A stretch of 64,000 nucleotides of DNA from Paroedura picta (taxonomy: Eukaryota > Chordata > Lepidosauria > Squamata > Gekkonidae): assembly GCF_049243985.1 (NCBI RefSeq), contig NC_135380.1:19950501-20014500 (forward strand). The letters are read 5' to 3'. The notes under the pieces are model-generated. The model was not told the origin of the DNA. It did no database searches and saw nothing but the letters and a program-made list of their open reading frames with translations. Made by a program: the position numbers and the translations under genes. Position 1 is the stretch's first letter. Each line of letters opens with the position of its first letter. Shown here one piece after another: positions 41,365 to 53,663 of the stretch.

Positions 41365-41530
41365 CCCTGCCCACATTTTATCTTCACAACAGCCCTGTGA
41401 GGTAGGTTAGACTGATACCAGGTAATTGAGGAAGGCAACATGTAATCTCCATTATGTAATAGGAAATTGATGCTGGGTTTCCCCTATCCTAGTCTGACAC
41501 TCTTAACATGCGTGTGACTACACTCTTTGT
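41365..41530 (-). repeat. tRNA-derived SINE, second type, diverged
   Basis: TTCACAACAGCCCTGTGAGG and TAGGTTAGACTGAT on the plus strand are the reverse complement of the conserved central block. CCCCTATCCTAGTCTGACAC matches the head region. Confidence 0.5.
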
Positions 41531-42127
41531 TAGGCCTTTTACAATGCAGACCTTTGCAGAGTTAATCCAATCTAATCCTATTGATTTGAGTGGATTTAGA
41601 CTGGAGTAATTCTTTGCAGAATTGCACTGTCACCAAAGGGTAAGGTAGATCAGCTAAAGGTACAACCATAGGGTGATGGGTGGCCAGCTGTCTTCTTGAA
41701 ATATTCTTCATTGAAGAGTCCAAGGAACCCTCAAAACTATGCAATACCAAAAGTTGGCACACTCAATGTTTTGTGTCATTTTAAAGTTATTTTAAAATGT
41801 TTATTTAAATATTTTCTACCCTGCTTTCCCCCCCCCAGTGAGGACTCAAAGTGGCCTACAAAATCCAATTCAATAAGCCAAAGGCACTGAGAACTGGGTC
41901 TACTTGGCCAGTTCATCTAAGGGCACAGACTTCAAGGGGCCAAGAATCCTTTGTCTCCTGACCTTTACATCTGTAGTTCACAGCCAGCCTTCACAACCTT
42001 AAAGTTGATAACCCTAGAACTGGCAAGGCACAACATAGCCGCCTGTTGCCACAAGGGAAGTGAGGCCTAAGACCCACATTTGGAAACCATAGCATCAATT
42101 AATCGGAAATATACATGGTGTCCCTCA

Positions 42128-42335
42128 AAAAGCCAGTTTGGTGTAGTGGTTAAGAATGGCAGTTTCAAATATGGAGAGCAAGGTTTGATTCCCCGCTCCT
42201 CCACTTGCAGCCAGCTGAGTTACCTTAGGCTAGTCACAATCCTGTTAGAGTTATTCTCAGAGTAGTCCCATCCGAGCTCTCTCAGCCTCACCTATCTCAG
42301 AGTGCCTGTTGTTGGGAGAGGAAGGGAAGCCACAA
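42128..42335 (+). mobile_element. Sauria-type SINE, 3'-truncated
   Basis: Head GCCAGTTTGGTGTAGTGG and GGTTTGATTCCCCGCTCC, then CTGTTGTTGGGAGAGGAAG. The sequence then turns into a 23-bp unit repeated twice (containing CCACAAAATGTGTGG) and the normal tail is missing. Confidence 0.8.
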
Positions 42336-42375
42336 AATGTGTGGTACAAAAGCCACAAAATGTGTGGTACAAAAA

Positions 42376-45289
42376 CCAGATCTTTACATTGCATAGTACT
42401 GTACATGTTCTGTCACTCTCATTCACTGTGGACTGGAGTGTTCTTCCCCCTGCCCCCATGCCAACCATCTGTGGAATGTGGAAGTGGTTCAGAGCGAGAT
42501 CATACTCCATCATGTAAATTATGGGGCAGCACACCCATCAACAATGAGCAGGAAGCCACAGAGAAGACTGTAGTGCTGTATAACAACAGGATTATACCAT
42601 TTGACAATACAAACTTGATTGCTAAGTGCACAAATTACTACAGTACGTGCCTGACCACATGGATTTGTTTGCACTGACAAATGAAACACCACGTAGAGAC
42701 ACAAAACACAGCAGCGGAAAACAAAGATTAAAAAACGCCGAGGCATAGCAATACTAATAACTGCAGCATGGGGATATGTATACACACATAAAGAAATGCC
42801 ACACAATGTATGCTACAGAGCCTACTACCATTGTCAGAGATTCCTTGGCTGAAAATGAAAAGTAGAATATGAAAGTCTGAAAGCAGGACCTACCAGATGT
42901 TCTGAGATTACTCAATACCACAGCCCACAGAACCTAATTAGGCGTGGTGCTGATCTCAAACCTAGAGAGACCATTGGGAGTCCTGGGGAGTAGCAGCATA
43001 ATCAATAGGAAATTTTAAAAGGTTTGCAAAATCTTTCCACCTAACAAATTTGTGGTCCTGACAGCATCTTAAAACAGGAAGCAATTTGCCCTGTGAGTGT
43101 GCAGAGACGGATGTTCCACCAGTAGGAAACAGACAGCCCAAGGGATCTGCCTGGCAATCACTGATGAAACCAGATTGCTTTTTTTCCTATTTGTCAAATA
43201 TCCCCCATGCAGGGCCAAATCACACTATGGGCTGTTCTTACCCCTTCTGAGCAAGACCAGCTGCTGCTTCCTGGTTACTGCCCCCTGTGTGTATGGGAGC
43301 ACATGGAGGGGATGGGCCTGCATCTGTGTCCAGAGCTCACCTGCCTCCACTTGCTTTCTCAATTATGAGGGGATTTCTTGCTCCTCTGCCTGCCCCCGTC
43401 CAAAGATGGTGGTTGTCCTGGCCTGCAGTGCGTCCGTTTGGCCACCCCTGATATAGAGTCTTCTTCAAAAATGGAAAGCACTTGTAGATCAGCTCTGTGA
43501 GATTCAGAATCCTGTCCCATCAGCAAAAGAAAAGATGTCAACTCGATAAATGCTATTACCTATCATACTTGTGGCCTTATTTATCAGGCATTTTTCATGC
43601 ACGATATTAGCACATTTTAATACATATGCACAGAATTTCACAACACCCCTTTAGGGGGCAGTTATTCAAAAGGGAGGCACAGTGACAAATATCTTTTCAA
43701 TCTATTTCCTAAATACATTAATTATGATGCCAGATCTGTTTTATGCAATTCTTCATTCCCTTAAATAGATCAATGGGAGGATGAGGTGTACCATTTGCCT
43801 TGTGGCAACAGGTAATCTCCCACCCCTGCTCTCAGTTTCCTGCTCTATGGGGAAAATATGTTCTAGGAATTTTCCCCAATCCCTATGGTAAAGACAATAG
43901 AGATTGGGGAAATTACAATAGTGTCCCCCTAGAGGTGGGGACACAAGTGAAGAAAATGTTTTAGGCACCTAAGGTTCTGATGAGATGATATGTCCAGCAA
44001 AAACACATGGGGTAGAAGGAAATGATGAAGCCCGTATAGCCACAGTGCATGCATGCCCAGGAGCCATCTTGGCCCCACACACTTGTTTTTAAGGCGATTG
44101 TCAGTTCATGCATTAAACGCAGGTTGGGTTAGGATTTTGTATAATCAAAGCAAAGTATTTTTTCCCTGTGCTTTTAAGTTGTCCCAGAACTGCATTGTCA
44201 GAGAACGCTAGCATAGATTCCGCCAATGATGCCATCCTATTGCCAAGTAAAAATTTTCTTTAAGTATTAAAAGCCCATAGTGGTCATCAGTTATGGAAGT
44301 CAGTTATTCTATCCCAAGAGACTTATTAAAAATCTGGAGAGGGTTGAGTACAGAGGACCTAGGCAAGCCAGCCTGCTTATAGGTCAAAATAATTAGATAT
44401 AATGAAGTCCATAAAATAATCCAACAGGGGAGTGGACTTCTGCCTCTCCTGTCAGGTCAGAAGAAAGTCTCACCCAAAGCAACCAGTCAGCTGCAAGTAG
44501 GAACAAACCTCTAAAACAGCTTTACGGGTTGCTTTGAGCAGAGACTGGGATAGCACAAATGATGTGCACAAAGCAGCACTCAGCATGGCTTCATGGTTCA
44601 GAGACTTCAGTTCTCCCACCCTGTTAATTGCCTCACCCAGGAGGATGGAACATCCTAAAACACATGTTTGTTACTTCTCCGCTGATTAGGAATGCCAAAC
44701 GGCATTTATCTGCACTAATGTTCTGTGGTCAGGACTAGGTGTGTATCCACGCCGCCCACTCTTTCAGCGCCTAATCAGGATAAGGAAGGTGTGGCCCATC
44801 CAACACGCCCTGGGAGGCCACTTGTCTAAGCAGCCAGGCTTCTTTATCTGCACACTCCAGTGGAATTTTTGGCCTTCATAAAATGCACACTCCCAAGTTG
44901 TGGGCCGCCATTTTCATTTCCTCGCCTTCACCCAACGGTGGTTGTAATGTACGGCTCACAGATAAAAATTAACAGCAAATGATTTTGTAAAAAACTTCAG
45001 TATGAGCAGCAGCCATAATACCTTGCCTAGCAGTTGCTAAGCGTTGTCGAACAAAGGTCGCTTGATTTCGAGCAAATCCTCAAATTACCCATTCCTTAAC
45101 ACTGTACAATAGAAGAGAATTTACAATGTAAAGGCAATGTAAAGCTCCCCCCAGCAGCTATATGGGAAGCAATTGGACGATACCACAATATTTTGTATTT
45201 CAGCGAGAAGCCGCATCACGTGACATACTCATATTAACTTCAGTGGTAGCTGTGTCCTGGTTTTCATTGTGGCGATAAATGTGTGTCTG
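42376..45289. other. Intergenic, mostly unrecognised
   Basis: A GTTTGGCCACCCCTG motif at 43435-43449 looks like one end of another hAT element, without a partner. The part near 44690-45080 has few repeats and a mix of CpG and GATA-like motifs; it could hold regulatory DNA, but nothing proves it. Confidence 0.4.
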
Positions 45290-45745
45290 TGCTTATTTAT
45301 TTATTATTTATTTATTTATTATATTTATATACCGCCCTCCCCGAGGGCTCGGGGCGGTTTACAGAAAACAGGGAGGATACAATTAGCACATGGTAACAGG
45401 TAACAGTAACAGCAGTAGTATTATAACAATAATTAACATGATAATAACAATGATACCATAAAATAGAAATTGTAAGAGCCTCAGCTCAACTCTTACTGGA
45501 CCCTGTGGGCAACCGATTAATGTTGGTCGTAGAGTGGGGAGCTTGAGGGCCAACTGGAAGCAGTGGTTTGGTCAACCTCAACCAAATGCCTGGCGGAGGA
45601 GCTCCCTTTTGCAGGCCCTGTGGAACTGTTTAGGTTCTGTCAGGGCCCTGATCTCCTCTGGGAGCTCGTTCCACCAGGTGGGGGCCAGAATGGAGAAAGC
45701 TCTGGCCCTGGTTGAGATCAAGCGGGCTTATGTTGGGTTCATATG
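45290..45745 (-). repeat. L2-type LINE 3' end with ORF tail
   Basis: The plus strand begins with ATTTATT repeats and ACCGCCCTCCCCGAGGGCTC, the reversed 3' terminus. Further on, GGGAGCTCGTTCCACCAGG and CTCTGGCCCTGG are the reversed coding end. About 450 bp, with the same region as 46955-47660. Confidence 0.75.
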
Positions 45746-45888
45746 ACTGAATGCATCCAAATCCCTGACACTGAAACCTAACAAGCCACAACCCTTCCCT
45801 GCAACATGCTAATTTTCTACATTTCTAATGCCAAGTAAAAAGTGCTAATTTCTACTGCTGATGGAAAGGAAGCCCCTCCTCCCCAAAT

Positions 45889-46141
45889 AGGGTTGCCAGC
45901 TCTGGGTTGGGAAATTCCTGGAGATTTGATGGTGAAGCCTGAGGAACGTTGGAACTTCTGCAAAATATGCAATTCCCTACAGTCATAAGAATTTAAGAAG
46001 AGTCTTGCTGGATCAGACCAATCGGCCATCTAGTCCAGCAACCAGTGGCCAGCCAAGTTCAGCAGTCCACACTTCATGCTTCAAAGCCATCATTTGGAAT
46101 TTCAGGAAATTTCCAAACCCTGCCTGGAGGTTGGCAACCCA
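45889..46141. mobile_element. GGTTGCCAACC-type element split by a LINE fragment
   Basis: Left part starts TAGGGTTGCCAGCTCTGG and right part ends CCTGGAGGTTGGCAACCC. Between them lies a CR1-like 3' fragment (45986-46090) in minus orientation. The arrangement is a nested insertion. Confidence 0.5.
45986..46090 (-). repeat. CR1-like LINE 3' fragment
   Basis: GTCATAAGAATTTAAGAAGA, GTCTTGCTGGATCAGACC and GGCCATCTAGTCCAGC are the reverse of a LINE tail also seen at 21041. It is inserted into the element at 45889-46141. Confidence 0.6.
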
Positions 46142-46470
46142 ATGCATTTGTATTTACTACAACAGTGAGAAAAAGAATTGTGTGGTTCTTATTTTTAAAA
46201 ATAAACAGTGAAATTCCATCCTACAGCAGCTTCAGCTATAATTTTCAAAGTAAGATGAAATTTCCAGGAGAATTGTATAGCACAACAGAACAGATACAGA
46301 CAAAATAAAAGGCAGGTAATAGTAAGGAACAAAGCTACAGAGCCGCCAACAGAACTAGAGGGAAATAAATTGTCTCTTTACTAGAGGTCTGATACATGGA
46401 AATGGACAGTTAAAGCTTTCCACGGCAGAAGGATAAATTATATCACCTAGTAAATGACATCCTATTATTA

Positions 46471-46662
46471 TAAGGTGACCAGATTTTAACATTGGTAAGG
46501 TGGGACACCATTGACTGGGGGGTTCTTGATTAAAATTTGGTCTATATGGAGCAACAAAAATCTTCATGGAATACATAGAATGCAAAAATAGTATTGTAAT
46601 ATATATATATTAATTTCAACATAAGTACAATTGGCCAAAAGTGGGACAATCTGGTCACCTTA
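46471..46662. mobile_element. Short DNA transposon with TAAGGTGACCAGAT ends, copy 1
   Basis: 192 bp with 14-bp inverted ends (TAAGGTGACCAGAT and ATCTGGTCACCTTA) and a perfect 8-bp duplication TATTATTA (46463-46470 and 46663-46670). An 8-bp duplication suggests hAT. A closely similar copy lies at 47035-47260. Confidence 0.82.
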
Positions 46663-46782
46663 TATTATTATTTATAATTCATTTATTTGGATTTGTTTCC
46701 CACCCACCACTATCAGAAATGGTCTCGCAGCAGGTTACAGTCATAAGAACCCCACAAAAAAAATAAAACAATAGTTTTGAAC

Positions 46783-46847
46783 TTGCTGCATTCTGCAGTG
46801 GGTTGGACTAGATGACCCTGGAGGTCCCTTCCAACTCTATGATTCTA
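46783..46847 (+). repeat. CR1 LINE 3' terminal fragment
   Basis: TGCAGTGGGTTGGACTAGATG, CCTGGAGGTCCCTTCC and AACTCTATGATTCT. Confidence 0.75.
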
Positions 46848-46954
46848 AAAAATCACAATAACTGGCGGCAAGCTAAAAACCCCAACCTCCCACCTCACCC
46901 TCCCACCCAGCACCTCGGGGGTCTGGGTGGCTGCTGTGTAGATGAAGCTAAATA

Positions 46955-47660
46955 TGGCATGGCCCCTAGATCTTCCTTGCTCTGGCCTCAACCAAAGACC
47001 TGGCAGAAGAGCTCCATCTTGAAGGCCCTAAAAATAAGGTGACCAGATTTTAACATTGGTAAAGCGGGACACCATTGATCGGGCGGGTTCTTGATTAAAA
47101 ATTTGGTCTATATAGAGCAACAAAAAGTTGCATAGAACATATAGAATGCAAAAATAGTATTGTAATATATATATATATATATATATTAATTTCAACATAA
47201 ATACAATTGGACAGGTACCCCCAGATGTCTCTCCAAAAGTGGGACAATCTGGTCACCTTACCTAAAAAGTTCATGCAAGGCCTTAACTCCTCCGGGAGTT
47301 CATTACACCAGGTCAGGGCCACGACCAAAAAGGCCCTGGCCCTGGGCAAGGCCAGGTGAACCTCCCTTGGGCTAGGAACCAGTTAGTACCCGAAGAACGC
47401 AACACCCTGCAAAGGACATAAGGTAATAGGCGGCCCCTCAGATATGTGGGTCCCAGACTGCAAAGGGCCTTGAAGGTTAAAACCAAGGCCTTGAACTTGA
47501 TCTGGGCAGCAACTGGCAACCAATGCAATTGCCTCAGCACAGGCTGGATATGGGCCCTCCAAGGTGCTCCAGTTAGGACCGTAGCAGCTGCTATTTCTGG
47601 GTCAAGGGCAAGTGAAGGCCCGCATAGAGTATGTTACAGAAGTCAGTCCTGGAATTAAAC
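46955..47660 (-). repeat. L2-type LINE tail split by a short DNA transposon
   Basis: CAACCAAAGACCTGGCAGAAG on the left and CTCCGGGAGTTCATTACACC, GGCCCTGGCCCTGG on the right are one LINE read in reverse; 47035-47260 interrupts them. Beyond the ORF end it runs into AGGGCCTTGAAGGTTAAAAC and GGCAACCAATGCAATTG. Confidence 0.75.
47035..47260. mobile_element. Short DNA transposon with TAAGGTGACCAGAT ends, copy 2, inside an L2-type LINE
   Basis: 226 bp with the same ends as 46471-46662 and a perfect duplication CCTAAAAA (47027-47034 and 47261-47268). It is longer because of an expanded AT run and about 20 extra bases near the right end. It splits an L2-type LINE tail that continues on both sides. 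Confidence 0.85.
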
Positions 47661-48288
47661 TTCTGGATCCAGAATCTACTGATTTCTGCATAACAAGCAA
47701 TCCCAAAAAGTACCAAGAGCAGGCCAGATCAGTTTCTGGGGACAGCTGGCAACCAAAACACCTAGAAGTTTACGTTTCTTCTGGACTGTAATCCCAAAGG
47801 ACATATTTATGGCACTGTGCTCCTAATCTGTGCAAGAATCAGCTGACAAATTTAAAAAGAGGCCTTTCTGATGTTAGGGTGAGCCGCCTTCTGACTTTCC
47901 CTCTGACTGGTTTTAAAAATGTGTCAAGACCACAAAAAGGCTTCTAAACAAAACAATTCAGGCACAGCGGCCGTTTTGAAGGGCTGCATCATTGATGTAC
48001 TTCCAGGTCATTTTACATCTGGGTGCCAACTTTATTTCCTTCCTGTAGGTTTTGATCCTGGCTCTAAAAGGAGCAAAAAAAAAGTCCACTATAATTTATC
48101 CCCTTTTTAGCACGGGCCTTTCCTCCAACAGGGTGAGGCTGTATAGAGCAGAGTCATTATTCCGTCTTCTGTATTTCTTCCTTGACCAGCAGTAACTGGT
48201 CTTTCTGGTTTGAAGGCCTTGGGTAACACAGGTGAAGCTATTGCAGCTGTGAAAACCAATGGCAAGGACTCAGCCGTGCGGTAGAAGT

Positions 48289-48503
48289 AGGGCGACCAGC
48301 CTACAAGTGGGACCTGGAGCTCCTGTAGGATTACTGATTTCCAGACGAGGGAGATCAGATCCCCTGGGGAGAATAGCTGCTTTGGAAGGTTAACTTTATG
48401 GCATTATACCCTGGTGAGAGTCCCTTCCCTCTTCAAACCCAATTCTCTCCAGGCTCCACTCTCAAATATCCAGGAACTTCCCAAGGGAGAGGTGGCAACC
48501 CTA
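48289..48503. mobile_element. GGTTGCCAACC-type element
   Basis: Starts AGGGCGACCAGCC and ends GGTGGCAACCCTA. It carries GAGATCAGATCCCCTGG, TATGGCATTATACCCTGG and CTCTCCAGGCTCCACTC, the motifs that define the family here. It is the most complete copy in the window. Confidence 0.6.
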
Positions 48504-48967
48504 AGTGGAAGGTACAAAGAGGCCACTAAGGTGCTGAGATGAATTGCCCTTGCGGCTCTCCCAAAATGAGCAGATATACTTGATTGTCTTAAATCTAGGC
48601 TGGAATCAATGGTGTATACCTAGGCAAAAAGTTTGCCTGAGCTCACCCCAAGTGATCCTGGGTTGATCTCCTGGTTCCAGTGAGAAACCGCTTGGATGCA
48701 ACAGCAGATGATGATGGCACAAAGGATTGTCTCCAGGCCCTCCTCTCCATCAGCCCAGAGCCCTTACAACATTGCAGTGGATCTTCTTTGCTCCTTGCTG
48801 GCCTTCTGGCACTGAGGGGCTGAAAGGAATGGAAGAAAATTGGACTCTGCTCCTTCTAGCATAAGGGGGGAGGGCTAAGGTGGCCAGGGCTTGGAGAAGG
48901 GTAAATAAATGGGGGGAGAAAAAGGACCTGTGATGGAAGGGCCTAAGGGCTCATAGCGACCTGCACC

Positions 48968-49247
48968 TAGAGCCAGTTTGGTGTAGTGGTTAGGAGTGCA
49001 GACTTCTAATCTGGCATGCCAGGTTCAATTCTGCACTCCCCCACATGCAACCAGCTGGGTGACCTTAGGCTCGCCACGGCACTGATAAAACTGTTCTGAC
49101 CGAGCAGCGATATCAGTGCTCTCTCAGCCTCACCCACCCCACAGGGTGTCTGTTGTGGGGAGAGGAAAGGGAAGGCGACTGTAAGCTGCTTTGAGCCTCC
49201 TTCGGGTAGGGAAAAGTGGCATATAAAAACCAACTCTTCTTCTTCTA
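48968..49247 (+). mobile_element. Sauria-type SINE, full length
   Basis: Complete from GAGCCAGTTTGGTGTAGTGG through GGTTCAATTCTGCAC, ACAGGGTGTCTGTTGTGG and GACTGTAAGCTGCTTTGAG to AAAACCAACTCTTCTTCTTC. This is the best-preserved copy. The 3' TTCTTC tail is the RTE/BovB-type tail that such SINEs share with their partner LINE. Confidence 0.9.
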
Positions 49248-50452
49248 GTTCCCGCTAGTGTAGTAACGCCAGTAGCTCAGCCAGATACGATTAGCCCTCA
49301 AAGCTGTCTTCAAGGAGATACAAAAGGAGTAACAATAATCTGATCTCCCCAACCCCTAATTTGCTATTTGTAGGAACTAGCTGGGACAATGTTGCTGGGA
49401 CAATGGGTTTTCTTTGCAATTTTTAAAAATCTGTAAACGAACTGATGTTAGAGGCAAGGGGAGGCTCCATCAATGGACATTTCGGTTTTATTTTTAAAAA
49501 CCCATCAAAGCCGGTGTGGAGGACTCTGATTTGGCCTGGAATTGCAGGATACAGGAATGGGTTTTTCAGACCTTGTCCCAAGCACTGTCTCCCCAGACAA
49601 ACACAGCCTTGGAAGACTGCTGTTGACTGCTGTGAAAAACCCACATTTTGATGGGCAGCATGGGCAATTTCACGGACAGACCTCAAATGTTAGTGCTGTG
49701 TACAAGAGAGAGTGGCATGCCCCCGTGCATTTCCTTCTGTGTTCTGTAAATCCCTCTCAACAACACTGCTCCAACCAAGAACCCAGTGTAAAGACTGACG
49801 CACAGCTGTCTGTCTCCGTCCAGCTCCGCATTTGTATCTGCTGATGACAGTCGCTCCATGCTGTAACCAGATACTTGGGAGGACGTGGGAGCAGCTGCAG
49901 ATGTGTTTTGAAAAGATAGGCCCTCACCCTTGCTGAATGACACAGTGTCTGTAGAGATCATCAGTTTCGTGTCTTAGAGGAGATGCATGTCCAAAACTAT
50001 TCTGAGAACCGCCAGTGTTTCTGAGAGATGGGTGGGGGAATTGCTTGATGGAGACTAGGCGGTGCTGATCCCCCCACCCTTATAGTAGAAACTGGCAAAT
50101 GTGCAGAAGATAAGAGACGGTTCATGCTAAATGGAATTCAGCTCCATAATATAAAGGAGCCACTCCAGCTACCAATTTTAGCACAAGGTGAGAAGATCAC
50201 CCTGGTCACAAATAAGCCCCAGGATTCTTGGCGGCCGGCAGAGGCCAAATCTGATACCAGCCAACCACACCCCATGGTCACTGAACTGAGCTGAGCATCT
50301 CATAGGCATCCTACAGGATGCAAAAAGGGTCTGAACACCGTGGAAGGAAATATGTACTTTCCCCCTCCTTTGCTTAACACCCACCCTGCTGAGTGCTGTA
50401 GAACCCTGCTGTGTTATTTTGCTTGGCCCTGATACAAAGCATTGGAAGGGGA
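49248..50452. other. Intergenic, nothing recognised
   Basis: One AGATAAG motif near 50108. No gene or named repeat. Confidence 0.45.
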
Positions 50453-50572
50453 GGCAGTCTGGTATAGCCCAATTTTATCAGCTCTCAGGAGCTAGGCAGG
50501 ATAGGTACTTGGAAGTCTGTTATGACTTGACATCACTTTGCACACAATGTGAGACATGACATGGCTTTTGTT
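50453..50572 (+). mobile_element. 5S-rRNA-derived SINE, shortened
   Basis: TATAGCCCAATTTTATCAGC, CAGGAGCTAGGCAGGAT and TACTTGGAAG are a diverged 5S head. It then jumps to the tail, GTTATGACTTGACATCAC and TTTGCACACAAT, so most of the body is deleted. Confidence 0.65.
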
Positions 50573-52627
50573 TTTTTTAGGGAGTGTGAAACTCCATTGG
50601 GTCAGGGCTGATGTTGGGGGGGGGAGTGTCCTGGATTTTCCCCAAGTCATTATTAACACCATGGTGTGTAAGAACTGCAAGAAGGAGGATCCCTTGTGAA
50701 TGCAAGCAGACTTACTGACGTAGTTCTGTGCTGCCTGATGTAGTGATAGCTGCTGGTTAACATCATTAAAAGCAGATTCAGCCCATTCAAAGGGGAAAGG
50801 CCTATCAAAGTCTATTGGGTGGGAGAACTAAAGTGATAGCCTCCATGCTTGGAAACAGGGGAGGTCTGGATTCCAGTTGGTGATGGACAGAGTGTGAAGA
50901 ATGGGTGCCTTCACACCCTGCTTGTGGGCTTCCAGGCAACATGGGGTTGACCATTGTTAGAAACATGATATTGAATCATGTGACCTTTTGCCTCATTCAG
51001 TGGGCTATTCGACATTCTTAGGGTCCAGAACAGAAGATAACAAAAGCTGTTAATCCTAGTGGAATTAGCCAACATGTTCACAGTGTAAACCAAGGTTTAC
51101 ACCAGATTACTGAAATGACTGGGTTTAGACTGCAATAAATCTAGATGAGATTACATTTGCCATAGGGGGGCACTCAACCAACTCCTCTCTACAAACTTTG
51201 ACGGGTAGATACAAGGACTTAGTAGGGACCTTGTGGATTCCTTACCTGTGAGGTGTCTTACCCCCACAAGAGTAGCTTGGATGTATGCCCCCATGTTACT
51301 TGACTCCAGCATGAAAGATCAAAGTGTAGGGTTCCCAATAAGCCTGGAGCAAAATGTCCTGCCTATTTAATGGAGGTTCAATGGGATGTTGTTTACCAGG
51401 TGATACTCATGTACCTACATACTATAAAAAGCTTCAGGGACCCATTTTCACACTTGAGGGAGGCCTCTATTAAAGGGCCAGCCTTGTCGGCAAGCAAAGA
51501 CCCCTTCACATGCATGGATTGCACATCAGATTGCATTGCAAGCTTCTCATTCACTCAGAAATGTTGCCTCCACTTCTAAATAACTCATTTAGTCACCAAA
51601 ATCCTGTAGCCTCTGTCTCCATTCCCTCACTCCTCTTCCTCTCCATCCCCCTGTAGCCTCTGTCTCCATTCCCTCACTCCTCTTCCTCTCCATCCCCCTG
51701 GCATTGGAAATGATGGTTGGGGGAGGGAGGAAAGTGGGCAAGGGACTGGGGAAGAAATGGGACAGGAAGGGGCAATGACTGCATGCTGTCCTAAATCTCA
51801 GAATACATTATACCCGGTTAAGGAGTTGGCAGCCTACGTATGTCCTGCCTTATATTGGTAAATATGCAGATTATTTTAAATACATCACAAAATAGTCCAC
51901 GCCCTTGCTTCTAGGTGCAATTGAACCTTTAAGTTCTGGTTGGAACTTCCCGTTTGTTAACAGCAGTTTCGTGTTATGGCTGAAGGCAGCATTGCAGTTC
52001 ACAAAACCCCACCTGCTCTGTTGCTTGAAAGCAATTCATACTGCAGGTTGCCAAACAACTGGCAACCTGCAAGCAAAGAATACTTATATCCTGTTCTGGC
52101 AGCTTTGTCTCCAAGGGTGTAGAACAGAACTGGAAAAGATGCAGAAGCAAGGAAGGTTGGATCTGTGGCATATAGGAAAATATTGCTCTCTAGTAAATTA
52201 TGGCATTCCACAAATATGTATTTTTTCTCATTTTCCATTAGAAACAGATCTGCTGCTTTAGAAATAGATTAGGAACACATCTGATTCTCTAGGACCCTGA
52301 ATCAGCCTTGTGTGAAGGCATGTCTAAATTACTGTGTATGTATATGCCCCCAATTATGTTTACTGCTCTGGGCCCTTATGATGGTTACACAACCTTTATT
52401 CATGGAGTCACTTCCTCCCTTAAGAGTCAGTGATTCTCCGAAGGAAAAGAATGAAATTGACTAATTCGTGTTCTTGTTCTAGCAGCTGATCATCAGATGC
52501 TTACTTGTCCAATTTGCATTAGTAATAGTCTCTCACCCACAAAATATAACCATTTAGAAATTCAAAGGCAAGCAACCTTACTAGTAAATGCAACAGGCAA
52601 ATAAATGGTAAAAGTGATGGTCTAACT
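50573..52627. other. Intergenic, nothing recognised apart from a tandem duplication
   Basis: Apart from the 47-bp duplication at 51604 there is no gene or named repeat. Confidence 0.45.
51604..51697. repeat. 47-bp unit in tandem, two copies
   Basis: Units 51604-51650 and 51651-51697 both start CTGTAGCCTCTGTCTCC and are identical by eye. They are pyrimidine-rich. A recent duplication. Confidence 0.9.
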
Positions 52628-53108
52628 CAGCCTTTCTCAATGTTTTGGCCATTGAGAAACCCCTGAAACAGTCTTCAGGCTTCAAGAACCCCCCAGAAGT
52701 GGCGTGCTTGTGCAGAATACAGTTGGGAAGCCCACCTGAGGCCCCTTCCCTTTCCAATCCCCTACTGGCCTATCATTGGCCATTTTGGGATGGGGGGAGT
52801 AGATCAACATGATCATATATGGTTATATTACCCAATGAATGTTTAACATTTTTTAAATATAGAAATTAACTCCCACTCATTTGGGAAACACTTCCAGGGC
52901 TGTCAAGAAACCCCAGGTTCAAGTGGGTAGCCGTGTTGGTTGGAAGTAGCACAACAACATTTGAGTCCAATGGGACCTTTAAGACCAACAAAGATTTATT
53001 CAAGGCACAAGCTATCCTGTGCACAAAAGCTCACATCTTGAATAAATCTTTTTTGGTCTTAAAGGTGCCAATGGACTCAAAGAAATCTCAGGGTTTTGAG
53101 AAAGCCTG
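52628..53108 (+). mobile_element. Nonautonomous hAT-like element interrupted by a family-1 insertion
   Basis: Ends CAGCCTTTCTCAA and TTGAGAAAGCCTG are inverted repeats. Flanks GTCTAACT (52620-52627) and CTCTAACT (53109-53116) match at 7 of 8 bases. The body has no coding capacity. It is lengthened by the element at 52917-53087. A family member occurs at 59708-60035. Confidence 0.8.
52917..53087. mobile_element. Family-1 inverted-repeat element nested in a hAT-like transposon
   Basis: The left arm has GTAGCCGTGTTGG and AAGACCAACAAAGATTTATTC-like sequence; the right arm carries the reverse complement, TTGGTCTTAAAGGTGCC. It shares this layout with 20336-20573 but is more diverged, and the central hairpin is largely lost. 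Imperfect direct repeats (AGAAACCCCAGG and AGAAATCTCAGG) flank it. The host sequence on both sides belongs to the hAT-like element 52628-53108. Confidence 0.6.
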
Positions 53109-53299
53109 CTCTAACTCAACCAAACACAATTCCTATGGTGGTTTTGCTATTTTTTAAATATGTGGGCTTAAAAAAAGAATGTGAGTCTTGTTGAATGTAT
53201 GTATAAAGGAAAGCAAGCTGGTCAAAGTACAGACTGGCAAGGCCTACAAAGTGAAAGTAGATTTGATTGGGTGAGATACCCCTCTGTCCCCTTTGCTAG

Positions 53300-53590
53300 C
53301 GTTCTGTAGAAGGCTCAAGGCAGAACCTTTTCTACCAGGGCTTTGGTATGCTGTTCTGCTGCCATTTTTCAGTGCTGGTTTTTCTTGATGTGTGTGCTCC
53401 ATGTATGTTGGTGAAGTAATGATGCCTTTTAACTGGTAGTTTTTATGGAGTTATTTTTAGGATGCTGACTTATTGAGGTTCTGTTGTAGTGGTAATTTTT
53501 GCTTTTACTGTGTTATGAGCCACCATGTAGGTCCTGTTTATGAATGGAGGAAAGGAATGTAAATAATCTAGCAAATAAATGTAAATTGAA
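53300..53590 (+). repeat. L2-type LINE 3' region, old
   Basis: GAACCTTTTCTACCAGGGC, ACTGTGTTATGAGCCACC, GGAATGTAAATAATCTAGC and AAATAAATGTAAA follow an L2-like 3' UTR. Diverged. Confidence 0.45.
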
Positions 53591-53663
53591 AACTAGGAGG
53601 AAACGGAGGTTATACCACAAATGAATATGAATCACTTACTACAACCATACTGCTTAAAATGCT

